Shown here in pieces: positions 25,501-35,228 of a stretch of DNA of 64,000 bases; within the stretch, counting starts at the first letter, position 1, and every line of letters begins with the position of its first letter. Position numbers and translations under genes: made by a program. Below the pieces are notes generated by a model, which worked only from the letters and a program-made list of their open reading frames with translations, was not told where the DNA came from and ran no database searches. This DNA comes from Axinella damicornis (lineage: Eukaryota > Porifera > Demospongiae > Axinellida > Axinellidae), in NCBI GenBank assembly GCA_963931865.1, contig OZ007514.1, positions 3,296,027 through 3,360,026 of the forward strand. The letters run 5' to 3'.

Positions 25501-28500
25501 GAGGGAGTCTTCCTGGAGTTGCCGCCCTGATATCAAACTTCCTGCAGACATTTCTGATGTCTTCACTTATCCCAGCAACACTGGGCAACATTACCACCAG
25601 TAGCTTGCTGCTGTTCTCCTTGCTGCTCTTCTCCTTGCTGCTGTTCTCCTTGCTGCTCTTCTCCATGCTGCTGTTCTCCTTGCTGCTGTTCTCCTTGCTG
25701 CTGTTCTCCTTGCTGCTGTTCTCCTTGCTGCTGTTCTCCTTGCTGCTCTTCTCCTTGCTGCTGTTCTCCTTGCTGCTCTTCTCCATGCTGCTGTTCTCCT
25801 TGCTGCTGTTCTCCTTGCTGCTGTTCTCCTTGCTGCTGTTCTCCTTGCTGCTGTTCTCCTTGCTGCTCTTCTCCTTGCTGCTGTTCTCCTTGCTGCTCTT
25901 CTCCTTGCTGCTGTTCTCCTTGCTGCTCTTCTCCATGCTGCTGTTCTCCTTGCTGCTGTTCTCCTTGCTGCTGTTCTCCTTGCTGCTCTTCTCCTTGCTG
26001 CTGTTCTCCTTGCTGCTGTTCTCCTTGCTGCTGTTCTCCTTGCTGCTGTTCTCCTTGCTGCTCTTCTCCTGGGCAGACTTTCATTTCAATATCCTTGATG
26101 AAGCCAATTCATATTTAAGTGGATTCCCTCTAAATAGGGATCGAAACATCAAAATACGACGTTTCGATCCCTCTATGGGAATCTTTTTCAGTGCGGTGCT
26201 TACTGAAATCATATCACTGACAAGTAGGAATATTGGCTAGAGGTTCTACCAGTACAAGTGCGGTAGCTAGTTGAGCATAAGTTACATGCAGAGTGTATTG
26301 AGAAGTGCGGCAGATTCCTGTTTACGATACCAGAAGTTTACTTTTGCTATCCTCCCAGGTCAGGGGAGTGGAGTACCGCTACTTTATTTACATATGCTCC
26401 TCCACTGCCCGTGATGTGACACTGGGAGTACTCTATGGCTACAAAGCTGTTCTACAGGCTGTGACAGTTGCAATGGCTCTCAAAACCAGAAAGGTGAAAA
26501 TACAAGGGTTGGATGACTACCGCGAGATTGTCTTGGCTACTTATGTCTCCAGCTTTGTGGTTGTAATTAACTTCATTGTCAACTATACCATGGAGGATGA
26601 AATCAACAGTTTCGCTGCCGTCACAAGCCTCAGCTTCTTCATTGGGGCCACTGCAATCATTGTGCTGGTTTTTGTTCCCAAGGTAACGTGACTTTCATGT
26701 ATAGTATTGCAGCACTGTCAGTTCTGTCTATTGTGTTTGGCTTGCAGATGATAAGTTTGTACAAAGACCCTACTGGAGAGAAGGTGTTTTCCAAAGTCAG
26801 GCCCAGCAATCATACCGATGCCAGGTGTCTTCAAATGAGAATGGTACAACTGGAAAAGCGACTATCTGAGGTAAGTGAAGTAATTATTTCTGAGCTTAGT
26901 CAGCTTAGAGGATGGGTACCGTATTGCACTACAAGTTTTATTCTAAAAGTTAACAAGCATGCACAAGTGCACATTATCGTGGTCGCAGTGGTGACGGTGG
27001 TTGTAGTTGAAGATTATTCATACGAACATGCTTCCATATTAGGCTAAGGCTTGCAGCAATTACCAGAACACAGTTGTTTCTGTCACAGAATTTTTCATAA
27101 GCTTTTTGCCATTGTGGAACATACGCGGTGATGGTGACACATACGTTTCAGATATTTGTAATCGATCTGAGGCTTTGCGGCATCGGCCTCTGTTCACTCT
27201 ACTATAATCATGTGAAGCAAGAAGTACACACGTCACTAGTTATTACACACTCTTTAGTTGATCATAGTCGGTCTGAAAGCCCCCTGGCCCCGAGAACAGC
27301 CCCCCGCACTTGAGAAAAGCCTCCCGGCCCCGACAACAGCCCTCCGCACTTGAGAACCCCCCCCCCCCCCCCCCCCCCCCCCTTTAGTGTGCATTATCTA
27401 GATAATGCACACTTAAGTGTGCAATAAGCGATTTAATGCTCTGTCATGTGATCGATTCTGAGGTGTCTGATTCGTTGAGGGTCACGTGAGTAGTACTAAT
27501 TATCGTTAGTGGCTTTCATGTATAGTGCACGTATTGCTCTTTATACTGCAGCACTGTTAGTTCTGTCTATTGTGTTCTGCATGCAGATGACACATTTGTA
27601 CAGAGATTCTACTGGTGAGAACAACTGTTCCAAAGCCAGAGCAAGCAACTGCACAGATGTGAAGTGTCTTCAGGAGAAAATGGAGCACCTGGAAACTCAA
27701 CTATTTGAAGTGCGATAAGTTTTTTCTAATTTGTCAGCTTAATTTTAGTGGTACTGTACCTGTTATTCCAAGTGAACCAATAGCTAGGCAGTATACTTAG
27801 TAAGTACACCTGTATGTCTACTAGTAAAACGCAGAGCATTGTGGGGCAAACCTGTGCGATTGCAAACCACTTATGATTTTTCGTCAGTGGTTTAAGACAA
27901 TTGAATCATTCTCTAAATCAGTAATATTGTTTGTGGCTTACGTGTATAGTGTTTGTATATTACACTTAATATTCCAGCACTGTTAGTTCAGTCAGTTGTG
28001 TTCTGCATGCAGATGACAAGTCCGTACAAAGACCCTGCTGGAGAGAACGGGTTCGTCAATGGCACACCAAGTAAACATACAGAAGTGAAGTCTCTTCAAA
28101 TGAGAATGCTACAACTGGAAAAGCGACTATCTGAAGTATGTTAAGTACTTGTCAGCTCAATTATTAGCCCTTTACTAATGAATACTCTTTTCTGTTTGCA
28201 TAAATCCTCCCCTTGAGATAGGTATTACGACTTGCATAATTCCTTCCAGGGTGGTGTGTTTTGCACACATTCAAAAACTACCTGTAAATAAGGGACTGGA
28301 CGGGCACTGTCATTGTCTAACTAGATCGCACCATCCGCTTGCTGTTCGAGACCGTGCTGGGAACCGTTCCACTTTTGAATAATGCGTTATTTCCCGTGTA
28401 AACCACACTTACAGGCACTCCTCTAAGCAGCAGAATCGGCAAAAAATGTCCCACCATGGACTCAACGGTATTGCAAGTGGACGGTGCGATCACGGAGCAA

Positions 28501-28796
28501 CTTTGACTATGATGGTGTCCCGCTATTGCAGGTAGTTTTTCCCTGTGTCTATGCTAAGCAAAGTCTATTTGGCATAATATGCGTCATGAGACTTTGAGCT
28601 CCATGATGTCACATCTTTGGAGGGTGGGACAGGGGGAGGTGGGTGGTATCCACTTATGAGACGATCATGCAGGACTTCTTCCAGATACGGCCTGAATTCT
28701 CAGTATGTTGTCAACCTTAACAGTTCTACTACGTAGGTATTCTGCAATTGACTCTCCGATAGCCTGGTTCCGCCTGGTGGGGTCTATTAAACTCAG

Positions 28797-28830
<34 letters not shown>

Positions 28831-31800
28831 TAATCCCTAAATTCTACATTTTATAATGGGATGGGACTGAGCCTGGTTAAAGGCATTTCTCCTTGTTTCT
28901 TAGCTTTTTCGAGGGGTGGAATAATTCCAAATGTGACAGGCCATCACTAAATCCTTTTTATTTTTCGCAGAAAACTTTTTGCCACTAGTAAGATACTATT
29001 TTAAGTAGCGTAAACCACCAATTATCGGCATGACCTTATTATCGGCACCCGACATACCAATTATCGGTGCTTAGTAAACGGAGAGTAAGCGGCGAAAATA
29101 CGGATTCTGTTCGCATTACGTCATCGTCGCGCAAGCTGTTTACAAGGCTGAAGCTTTGCAGAAGGTTTGTCTTTGTTTAAAAGGTTATAACTGGATGTCA
29201 TTTACTGTCCTTTTAGCCATTTTATGTTGTAGGGCTGTTCATGTCTAATCAAAACAAGCGTAGGGGGAGACCGCGACCTTTGGTCCTCTCCTGCCACTGG
29301 ATCAGACTTTTGAGGACGACTAGCATGACTGTGCTGGATCAGAATGGGTGGAGTGCGTGTGCAAGAGATGGCTCCACGAATGTGCCACGTACTGGATGTG
29401 GAAGAAAGAGAATTGTTCTGCTTTTACTGTGTAGTGTGATGAACGAATTTTATTCAAAAATTCATATATTGAAGGGGTTGCATGCTTTGGTGGTTTTTTT
29501 TTCACTGGGTGATAGATAGAATGGTCATGAACCTGGGGGATTTGTGGTGGATTTTTGTGGCCTTCAGGGGATGGAGGTGAGTCGATGCCATCAGCATGTG
29601 CCGATAATTGACCCAGGATTATCTATGGGAGTACTAGGCAGTGACGATAATACGTACAGGGTGCCGATAATTGATTTGCGTGAGGTTGCATTCGCTAGTG
29701 CACCGCTAAAAGCCGGAAATACGTAACAGCTTTACAGGTGGTAGGGCTTATAGAGGGTGTGACGGTCTATACGTCGGTGCAAGTTTGGTATCCTGGAACC
29801 GTTCCTAGACGATGCTGCAAATCATGCAAATTCAGGTGACGATAATTGGTGGGTTACGCTACCGTAGTGTCCCGTTAATACGCCCCCCTATTTTGTACAC
29901 TACATCCACCCCAAAGAGGGGAGGGGGCGTATTTTCGAGTAAGCAATTAGTCTCGATTATACGCCCCCTCAAAAGTTTTGCTACGTTTATGACACTGTAG
30001 GTTCGTGTTCACAGTTACAAAAGTACAAACGATCGCCAGTACTGTTCATGGTCATCATGCGTGGTCTCCCTACATCGGCGAGAAGAGCTGCATGCACTCG
30101 AGGGCCATAACATTCACGACGACTTCGCTGTAGCCATCCTCAAGAACAGCAATACTGTCGGTCATGCATGAACCACGGAGGTATTTCTTACGGAAGAGTG
30201 GCAGGGAGATGACTTGTACCGTCGGCGTCAACGGTGACTACTCGATCTGAGAGACGATCTGCAAGTTGCGCACGTGTAGGTTAGATATTCCAGAAGACAC
30301 TCACCAGGAGGGCGTTATAACGAGTCAAACTACCCTGTGCAGGAACTTGGGCGAAAAAGAGGGGGAGGGCGTATTTTCGAAGGGGGCGTATTAGCGGGAC
30401 ACTACGGTAACTACTAAATATACCACAGCCATGTATGCAACTGTGTTCAGGCTCTTGGACTGAACGGAATATCACAATCAATTGTGTGAAAAGTAAGTGT
30501 ACATTATACAGTACGATTGCTAATGGAATTTACTTCTAGAAGACCACAATAAATATGAACAGACCCCAATATGAACTGACCCCACTATGAACAGACAACA
30601 ATATGAGCAGACCCCAATATTGTGTTCTTTGTGCAGATAAAGAATGTTCGTTCTAAACCCACTCCAATGGAAGATCATCAATCAGGTGCAGAATGTCTCC
30701 GAGTGAAGCTGCTAGATTTGGAAAAACGACTATCTGACAGTGAAGTAAGTTAAAACCGAGTCGTGTTAATACCCATAAGCCCATAAGAATTTACGTAGGG
30801 GGTTTAATATTAGGCGGTAATACTTTGTACATGCTCTTCTACTTATTTCTTTTGCTGTTTGCAGTAGCTATATAGTAGGTAATCGTTGTTACAGCAAATG
30901 ATTGTTTTGTCAGCTTTAAGGTTACATGTGCACATGCCGCCCCTGTACTGAATAAGTTGTGTGTGTGGAGGACCGGAACTGTTAAATAGTGTTAATTAAT
31001 GTTTGTGCAACATTGGAGGGAGCCCCTTGGTGCGCAGGGCGAATTCTTTTGTGTATTGTAGTCTTGTCCTTACCTTTGTTGTTGTTGAATGGTCTTTTGT
31101 TGTTGCTCTGTATATTTAACTACCACTTTGGTTTGTATGTATATAGTTAGATTCGGAGATTTGTTAGATTCGAGGATTCAGAGATTTGTTAGATTCAAGG
31201 ATTTGGAGATTTGTTAGATTTGAGGATTTGGAGATTTAAGAGATTTGGTAGTTCATTAGTACTCTTCTGCTGCAAGTTAATATGCTCGGGTCCGTTACAG
31301 TGTGAGGTTAGCAAACTCAGTTTTAGTGTACTGCTGCTGACACCAGTTTTATTTCATCTTGTGAATATTAATACTTTTCCTTGCTAATATCTTTGTGGTA
31401 GTAGCTAATACGTTTAAGGACCACAGCATTGCTGCACTTCCATGTATACCATTGCAGAAACGAACTTCTGAATCAATGTTCTATTTTTGGCAATGATGAC
31501 CACTCTACTTGTCCTTGAATGGGACTCCTACACTTAATAGTCTACAGCTTTGTAGTTTTATATAGCTAGTGCAAATTTTGAGACCAGTGTTTTAACTTTT
31601 GATCCATTACACGCTCATGATTTTATGTTTGGCAGGTACCTGTGACCTAGCCTCGTTCCCAGGCTCTCGTTCTCGAAAGGGAGAAGAGAGCCTGGTAACA
31701 TTGGGGGGGGGGGGGGGGGGGGGGGGTCAAACAGTTGACTTCTGGTTCGTCATCATTCATGTGAAAAACGAAGGACACTCCTACTTTTGTGGTAAATGTT

Positions 31801-32523
31801 GCGTGAGTTACAAATCAGTCACGCGCTATTACTCTTCGTTTTCAATGCATCCCCGGCTTTATCGAGATCCGAGATACTTCTTACATGCAAACTGGACAAC
31901 TTACCTTGCGAACCGTCCATCCCATAAGCGGCGACATACAATGAGCGAGGGTCCCGCAAACAAACCGCAGTGAACAGTGAGCTCAGACCATGCAGTTGGC
32001 CACACACACCTGTCATCTGCCTTTTACCAACCTTTGAAGGGTACTCGATGCTAGTCTACAATTCATGTGTTAGCATGGCAGCGAAGGTAAACACGCCTAC
32101 AAATAGTCACATGTTGACATGTTTTCGTTCTGCAATCTGATTGGTTCCACCAGAATCCTGGTGGCGGAAGTCCACGGTTTAACTCCCCCAATGTTACTCT
32201 TCTCCCTTTCGAGAATGAGAACCTGGGAACGAGGTTACCTGTGACCTTACTGTATTGCTAAGCGTATAGTTGTATGTACTTGGGCGCATAACAGTGGTAT
32301 GGGGAAATATGTAACAGTTTGCGGAGAAGCCAAGGGTAACGTGTTACCATGGAAACTTCTGAATCTGTTAACACAGGCCATGATCAAGAATATGGAGTTG
32401 ATGAGCAATGCTAAAACCAACAAGAAAATCCCAGGCATGAAAGCCACCCCTACAGACACATCAGATTATATTGCTGGTATGGATCGACCTACAAGGACAT
32501 CTGTTTCCTACATCACCACTTGA
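10547..32523 (+). CDS. GABA-B receptor-like family C GPCR, complete, with amplified coiled-coil exons
   Basis: Exons: 10547-10834, 11743-11880, 12404-12466, 12952-13059, 14623-14727, possible 12-nt exon 14929-14940, 17207-17272, 18182-18382, 19246-19387, 20388-20539, 21098-21176, 22507-22596, 22949-23093, 23677-23803, 24023-24136, 24684-24839, 26359-26682, 26748-26870, 30637-30744, 32377-32523 (TGA). All have AG/GT borders and the phases join without a break, giving about 895 residues. A signal peptide (MYAVLLAALFLATA) is followed by a Venus-flytrap domain (IPGLMVALDEIN, GSGCS, HYGWKKVTI, CYDATWILALALN, LEDFTYNN). Seven membrane segments follow in five exons (22949-26682), with a family C loop ending FVPK. 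Last come coiled-coil heptads (LEKRLSE) and a Ser/Thr-rich tail ending SVSYITT. Known family members signal through G proteins as dimers joined at the ligand domain and coiled coil. The ATG at 10547 is used because the paralogue's upstream ATG is GTG here. No sushi domains are seen. Confidence 0.85.
13817..14331. mobile_element. About 515-bp MITE in receptor intron 4
   Basis: The ends GGGCGAGCCTGAGCG and CGCTCAGGCTCGCC are inverted. The element interrupts a duplicated intron segment: text at 11420-11640 (intron 1) recurs at 13645-13815 and continues at about 14354 (ATGAACAATT(A/G)ATCAAG), so the intron 1 copy is the empty site. Inside is a direct repeat carrying GACAACAAAGACGGAGA. Confidence 0.65.
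14929..14940 (+). CDS. Possible 12-nt microexon of the plus-strand receptor
   Basis: CTTTTCAG, then GCAAATCATGAA (Ala-Asn-His-Glu), then GTAAGT. Both splice sites are strong and the frame is kept. The neighbouring exons leave a short gap relative to GABA-B receptors between the end of exon 5 and the strand starting in exon 6, which would suit it. A similar microexon was not found in the minus-strand paralogue. Confidence 0.35.
15912..16184. mobile_element. TIR element family C, copy 1
   Basis: The ends GACTAGATGGGCACCGT and (inverted) ACGATGGTGCCTGTCCAGTC bound about 270 bp. It shares long stretches with 25034-25311 (TCGGCTTTTTCAGCGATTCT or close variants, GAGGAGTGCC, GGTGTGGTCTAC, CCCACG(T/A)CGGACTCGAACAG). 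It lies in the intron before exon 6. Bases 16440-16680 beyond it hold an open frame that I could not fit to the receptor. Confidence 0.75.
17122..17158 (+). pseudogene. Partial duplicate of receptor exon 6
   Basis: TAG then GATGACAGCAACAGAATA and TGTGTGGCTGATGTAC repeats the first half of exon 6 (17207-17272) with its acceptor, about 82 bp upstream. It then breaks off before the SNFGRQLLCK part and has no donor. The preceding CCCACCCTAT text is duplicated too, so it is a small truncated tandem duplication. Confidence 0.6.
17795..18067. mobile_element. Diverged TIR element family C copy
   Basis: GGCACTGTCATTGTCAAAGTG at the left and CTGTATCTACAG at the right resemble the ends of the family C copies. 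Interior matches include GCACCGTC, GCTGAAAAA and GGACTTGAACG. It is more decayed than the 15912 and 25034 copies. Confidence 0.4.
21255..21532. mobile_element. Fold-back element with arms of about 105 bp
   Basis: The left arm 21255-21363 (AAGTAATAAAAAACATTAC ... GAACACAACAGTGAAGTATA) is mirrored almost perfectly by the right arm 21425-21532. The only clear difference is a few extra bases near 21281. About 60 bp separates the arms. It lies in the intron between exons 21098 and 22507. A long RNA hairpin would form in the pre-mRNA. Confidence 0.85.
25034..25311. mobile_element. TIR element family C, copy 2
   Basis: Left end ACGGACTAGATGGGCACCGT; right end ACGGTGCCCGTCCAGTCCCGT, its inverse with few mismatches. 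The interior is close to 15912-16184. It lies in the intron between the fourth and fifth membrane-region exons of the receptor. Confidence 0.8.
25603..26070. repeat. 15-bp minisatellite, about 31 units
   Basis: The unit is CTGCTGTTCTCCTTG with CTC/CTG and TTG/ATG variants. Because 15 is a multiple of three, several frames stay open on both strands (Leu/Phe/Ser on +; Gln/Gly/Glu and Lys/Glu/Asn/Ser on -). None is supported as a gene. It sits in a receptor intron. On the minus strand the sequence after the array (25600-25442) reads LPSVAGISEDIRNVCRKFDI, which resembles a linker found in Penelope-type and similar reverse transcriptases. Confidence 0.9.
27357..27382. repeat. 26-base poly(C) tract after a GC-rich repeat
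   Basis: Units of about 30 bp (GCCCCCTGGCCCCGAGAACA-type) at 27283-27356 run into 26 consecutive C. Similar tracts occur at 12318-12338 (21 C), 28801-28829 (29 C), 31703-31726 (24 G), 42677-42706 (30 C) and 48480-48522 (43 C). Confidence 0.9.
27587..27709 (+). CDS. Alternative coiled-coil exon 17b of the receptor
   Basis: A 41-codon copy of exon 26748-26870 with the same acceptor context (TGCATGCAG) and phase 0. It starts MTHLYRDSTGE and ends in a heptad stretch with LETQLFE. The intron text upstream (CACTGTTAGTTCTGTCTATTGTGTT) is duplicated as well. The donor reads GAA|GTGCGA, much weaker than the GTAAGT of copy 17a, so use of this copy is uncertain. It could be an alternative cassette or a decaying duplicate. 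Confidence 0.6.
28013..28135 (+). CDS. Alternative coiled-coil exon 17c of the receptor
   Basis: The third 123-nt copy, acceptor CTGCATGCAG and donor GAA|GTATGT, phase 0 at both ends. It starts MTSPYKDPAGE and ends LEKRLSE, so its heptads are closer to 17a than to 17b. The lengths and phases let any one, two or three of the copies join in frame. Whether all are spliced cannot be told from DNA. Confidence 0.65.
28289..28538. mobile_element. TIR element family C, copy 3 (inverted)
   Basis: AGGGACTGGACGGGCACTGT at the left and ATGGTGTCCCGCTATTGCAG at the right resemble the family C ends. Internal GTGGACGGTGCGATCACGGA and CAACTTTGACTATGATGG match the other copies. It is more diverged than 15912 and 25034. 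Confidence 0.6.
28577..28829. repeat. 250-bp segment ending in poly(C), paralogous to 42449-42706
   Basis: GCGTCATGAGACTTTGAGCT through GCCTGGTTCCGCCTGGTGGG and the poly(C) run is nearly identical to 42449-42706. It marks the upstream side of one duplicated block. No coding is seen. Confidence 0.75.
29008..29859. mobile_element. TA-target DNA transposon remnant (pogo/Tc1-type) with Cys/His-rich coding relic
   Basis: Inverted ends GCGTAAACCACCAATTATCG and (inverted) GCGTAACCCACCAATTATCG, with several inner copies of AATTATCGG. A TA lies on each side (29006-29007, 29860-29861), the hallmark of Tc1/mariner/pogo elements. About 29316-29400 (+) reads CAGSEWVECVCKRWLHECAT, like the zinc-binding tails of such transposases in invertebrates. 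The catalytic part is gone, so it is non-autonomous. Paralogous text at 40404 and 43595 (TTTTAAGTAACTACTAAATA) is the empty site. Confidence 0.75.
29862..30407. mobile_element. TA-target DNA element carrying a decayed HIRAN-like segment
   Basis: Ends CCGTAGTGTCCCGTTAATAC and (inverted) CCGTAGTGTCCCGCTAATAC, with TA on both sides (29860-29861 and 30408-30409). It abuts the previous element and shares one TA with it. The interior on + reads in broken frames HDDFAVAILKNSNTVGH and RYFLRKSGREMTCTV, which resembles HIRAN-type domains carried by some DNA transposons. Two frame changes make it a relic. Confidence 0.7.
31648..32237. mobile_element. 590-bp MITE of the TAGCCTCGTTCCCAG family
   Basis: TAGCCTCGTTCCCAGGCTCT at the left and AACCTGGGAACGAGGTTA at the right are inverted. 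The flanks duplicate CCTGTGACC. It contains a 24-base G tract (31703-31726). It lies between receptor exons 30637 and 32377; the paralogous cassette b has no insertion there. Confidence 0.8.
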
Positions 32524-32869
32524 TACATACTTCCATTTGTTGTTAATTTAGCTTCAGCTGTATTTTGGGGACCTTATTGCACACTAACTCGATTCCTTCT
32601 TTGTCTGTTTGTTTGTCTTTTGTGTTGATTGGTTTGTTTTGTTTCCTGTTAATTAAGTCACTATGTGCTGCATATAGCTTGTCATTCTGCATGCAGAATT
32701 CATTTTTAGCATTTTTGTTTTTAGACCTGTATAATTATTGTAGTGTATAGTAGATTGTTGCCTATTGCTGTCTAACACTACACAAACTAAATTAAATGTG
32801 GATAGCGTTACAGAAACTGCCACACGTAGGTAGCTACATGCTGATATCCATTCCTGGATTAGTCTCGTT

Positions 32870-33023
32870 CCCAGACCCTGACCGCAGTGACGCGCACACC
32901 TACTTGACACTGTCTCATTTCTGTTCATTTGTAAAACCTCAGGTGTGCTATAGCCCATTGTGTGACATTGTACTATATTCACCAGATGTTCTCCTCCTTC
33001 TGAGAGGGTCTGGGCACGAGACT
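32870..33023. mobile_element. 155-bp hairpin MITE
   Basis: TAGTCTCGTTCCCAGACCCT and the inverted AGGGTCTGGGCACGAGACTA enclose about 115 bp. ATTCCTGGAT stands on both flanks. Cassette c at 45840-45866 keeps the left end of the same insertion, so it predates that duplication, but the copy is truncated. Confidence 0.75.
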
Positions 33024-33089
33024 ATTCCTGGATAAGCTAACTGAGATTTGTTAGCACTTGAGCTATAGCTGTAGCAGATGTAGCTGTAT

Positions 33090-33490
33090 AGTCACAGGGG
33101 CGGCAGCGGCATAAAAGAAGTGGTACGGCTCACTATTATAGCGCACTGCGGAAGGCGGTGCCCGGAGGGCGCTCTGGGTGTTGGCAGAGGCGCGAAGCGC
33201 CGATCTGTCCGCGCGAAGCGCGGAAATTTTTTTCGCATTTATTTTTAGCGATGAGGAAGCGCTCTCGTAGCATCAAAATGGCCGTTTTGGGAAAGAAAAG
33301 ACCTTGGCTGCTGTGGAGTTTCAATGGTAGGCCCACAACTATAGGACGAGAAACAGCCGAGTCTGCATATAAGATCAAGCGTAGATTTTGCGTGACTACA
33401 TTGCACGTGATATTATAATCAGGTCGGCTGGAAAAGTGGTCCGGCCAAAGCCGGACCAGCCGGACCGGCGGCGCCGCCTCTGCAGTCATG
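33090..33490. repeat. GC-rich repeat shared in part with 41920-42025
   Basis: CGCGAAGCGC and TTTTTAGCGA ... GGAAGCGCTCTCGTAGCATC occur here and at 41940-42021. The ends (CAGGGGCGGCAGCGGC and GGCGGCGCCGCCTCTG) suggest a TIR element related to 44896-45253. The open frames inside are not recognised as genes. Confidence 0.5.
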
Positions 33491-33535
33491 ACCTGCTGCT
33501 AGCATCATGATAGGACAGTGTAGTTACTGCTGCTT

Positions 33536-33700
33536 GATTAACTCTTTACCAACCAATGACGCATATATGCGTCATGACCTTTGTGAACTCTCCGTAAGCT
33601 TATGGGAATTTATATGAGGCTTTTAATACTAGGCGTTACACTTTAGTATAGAGATTCTGCTTCTTTTAGCTGTTTCTTATGGTTGGTAAAGAGTGAAGTT
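33536..33700. mobile_element. Short TTAA-target MITE
   Basis: TTAACTCTTTACCAACCAAT at the left and GGTTGGTAAAGAGTGAAGTTAA at the right are inverted and flanked by TTAA. It is the same family as 42785-43288. The remaining stretch 33700-34440 shows no recognisable gene. Confidence 0.6.
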
Positions 33701-34448
33701 AACTCTGGATGCAGCCTCCACTCAATGCTCACTCTGAATGCTGATTATTGCGCTACCTCTGGTAAACAGTCCAATGTTGTGTACCATATCCGGCCAGGTC
33801 TACATAAACTCTGAGATTGGAGACGAAACCGAAGGAGTAGCTACCGGGATTCCTGCTATGTAAGAAGGGGCTGACAGAAAGTCAGCTAAGAGTGTGACAA
33901 GCTCCAATATATCTACACCCACAGATCCTGGAAATCACGTGGACATTGACAGGCTTTGCTCCTGGACTGATCTAAAGAAGGAAGTTGAACCACCACGTCC
34001 ACAGGCACTATCACAATTACATCTGTGTGCATGGCACGTCATCTGACATACAGCCTGTACCATCAGTAGAGAGCTGCAGATATCTATACAACTGCTGATT
34101 ATGACCTCGTGCAAATGGGCAGGCATTGCACCAGGACAGCATGATAACTGTACAATTTCTACATTTCAACTAGGTATAGCAATCGGTGCAAATACCCCGG
34201 CACATGATGTTCTCAGCCGCTATTTGAGCATTTGTCAGACCACATCAGCTTCAGTCTGTGTTCCACATCAGTCACATGGAAGTTTGGACTGAAAGTACCC
34301 GGTATGTTCAAAGAGGTGGAATGAGGATTGTGACCATCTGTGCAATTTTATATACAACCTAGCTAGCTACCTACTTTGAGTAAAGCATTACCAGTTGTGT
34401 TTTACACCATTGACAGTATCATTTGCATGACTGTGTGTGGGGGTATAA

Positions 34449-34470
34449 GTGTGTGTGTGTGTGTGGGTAT

Positions 34471-34550
<80 letters not shown>
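34449..34550. repeat. (GT)n microsatellite upstream of CRP-A
   Basis: About 100 bases of nearly pure GT. The equivalent position upstream of the second gene holds a more interrupted GT tract (46250-46366), so both descend from one duplicated segment. Confidence 0.95.
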
Positions 34551-34556
<6 letters not shown>

Positions 34557-35019
34557 ATGACAAACTATAAGCATTGTAGTACAGTACATATATAGCACTG
34601 CTGTTGATCTTCGGATCTAGATCTTCATACCAGGCAACGTCTATGAGTGTGATGCATAGTTGCCAAGTGTCCCGGAACGTCCGGGACAGTCCCGGAATTC
34701 TTTGTCTTGTCCCCTGTCCCGTACGGAAGGTGCTTTGTCCCGGAAAAAAATAGCAATAGGCCTGTTCTCGTTCCCAGGCTTGTTGCATGCAGTCTGGGAA
34801 CAGAAATTAGTGCTGCTGCAACGCTGACAACGCCCGAGTTGAGGACTGTACCTGTACAAAGAAGCCACGGAGGGAATGCCATTCGTGGATGGAGGAGTTT
34901 CCAGGTATTCAACGAAGTGTACGTGTACCTGTGCAGCTGTGCGGTGCATGCTTTGATCTCTGCATTTCTCATGGCACCGTTCAACCAAGTGTCCCTGAAG
35001 TTGCATTTGAAAACTTGGC

Positions 35020-35228
35020 AACTATGGTGATGTGTTTGTAGTGATGATTTGGGTTGTGTCACACTTAACGGTCAATTTAGCTACTATATACCGCTGTTGA
35101 ACTTTGGACCGCGTTCTACAAATTACTTCCGCTACCGGAAGAGAAGTGAACCACACTTGTGCGGCTTCCATTTGTATATAGCAATGCGCCAGGTGGCGCT
35201 TTGTCCTATCAGTACTATTTCAAGCATG
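35020..35228 (+). promoter_or_regulatory. Conserved upstream region of CRP-A with paired ETS-like sites
   Basis: This stretch is nearly identical to 46500-46717 before CRP-B. It contains ACTTCCGCTACCGGAAG (about 35125-35141), two ETS-type cores in opposed orientation, and a TATA-like TGTATATAGC about 45-50 bases before the ATG. The third gene has lost the ETS-like pair. Function is inference. Confidence 0.45.
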
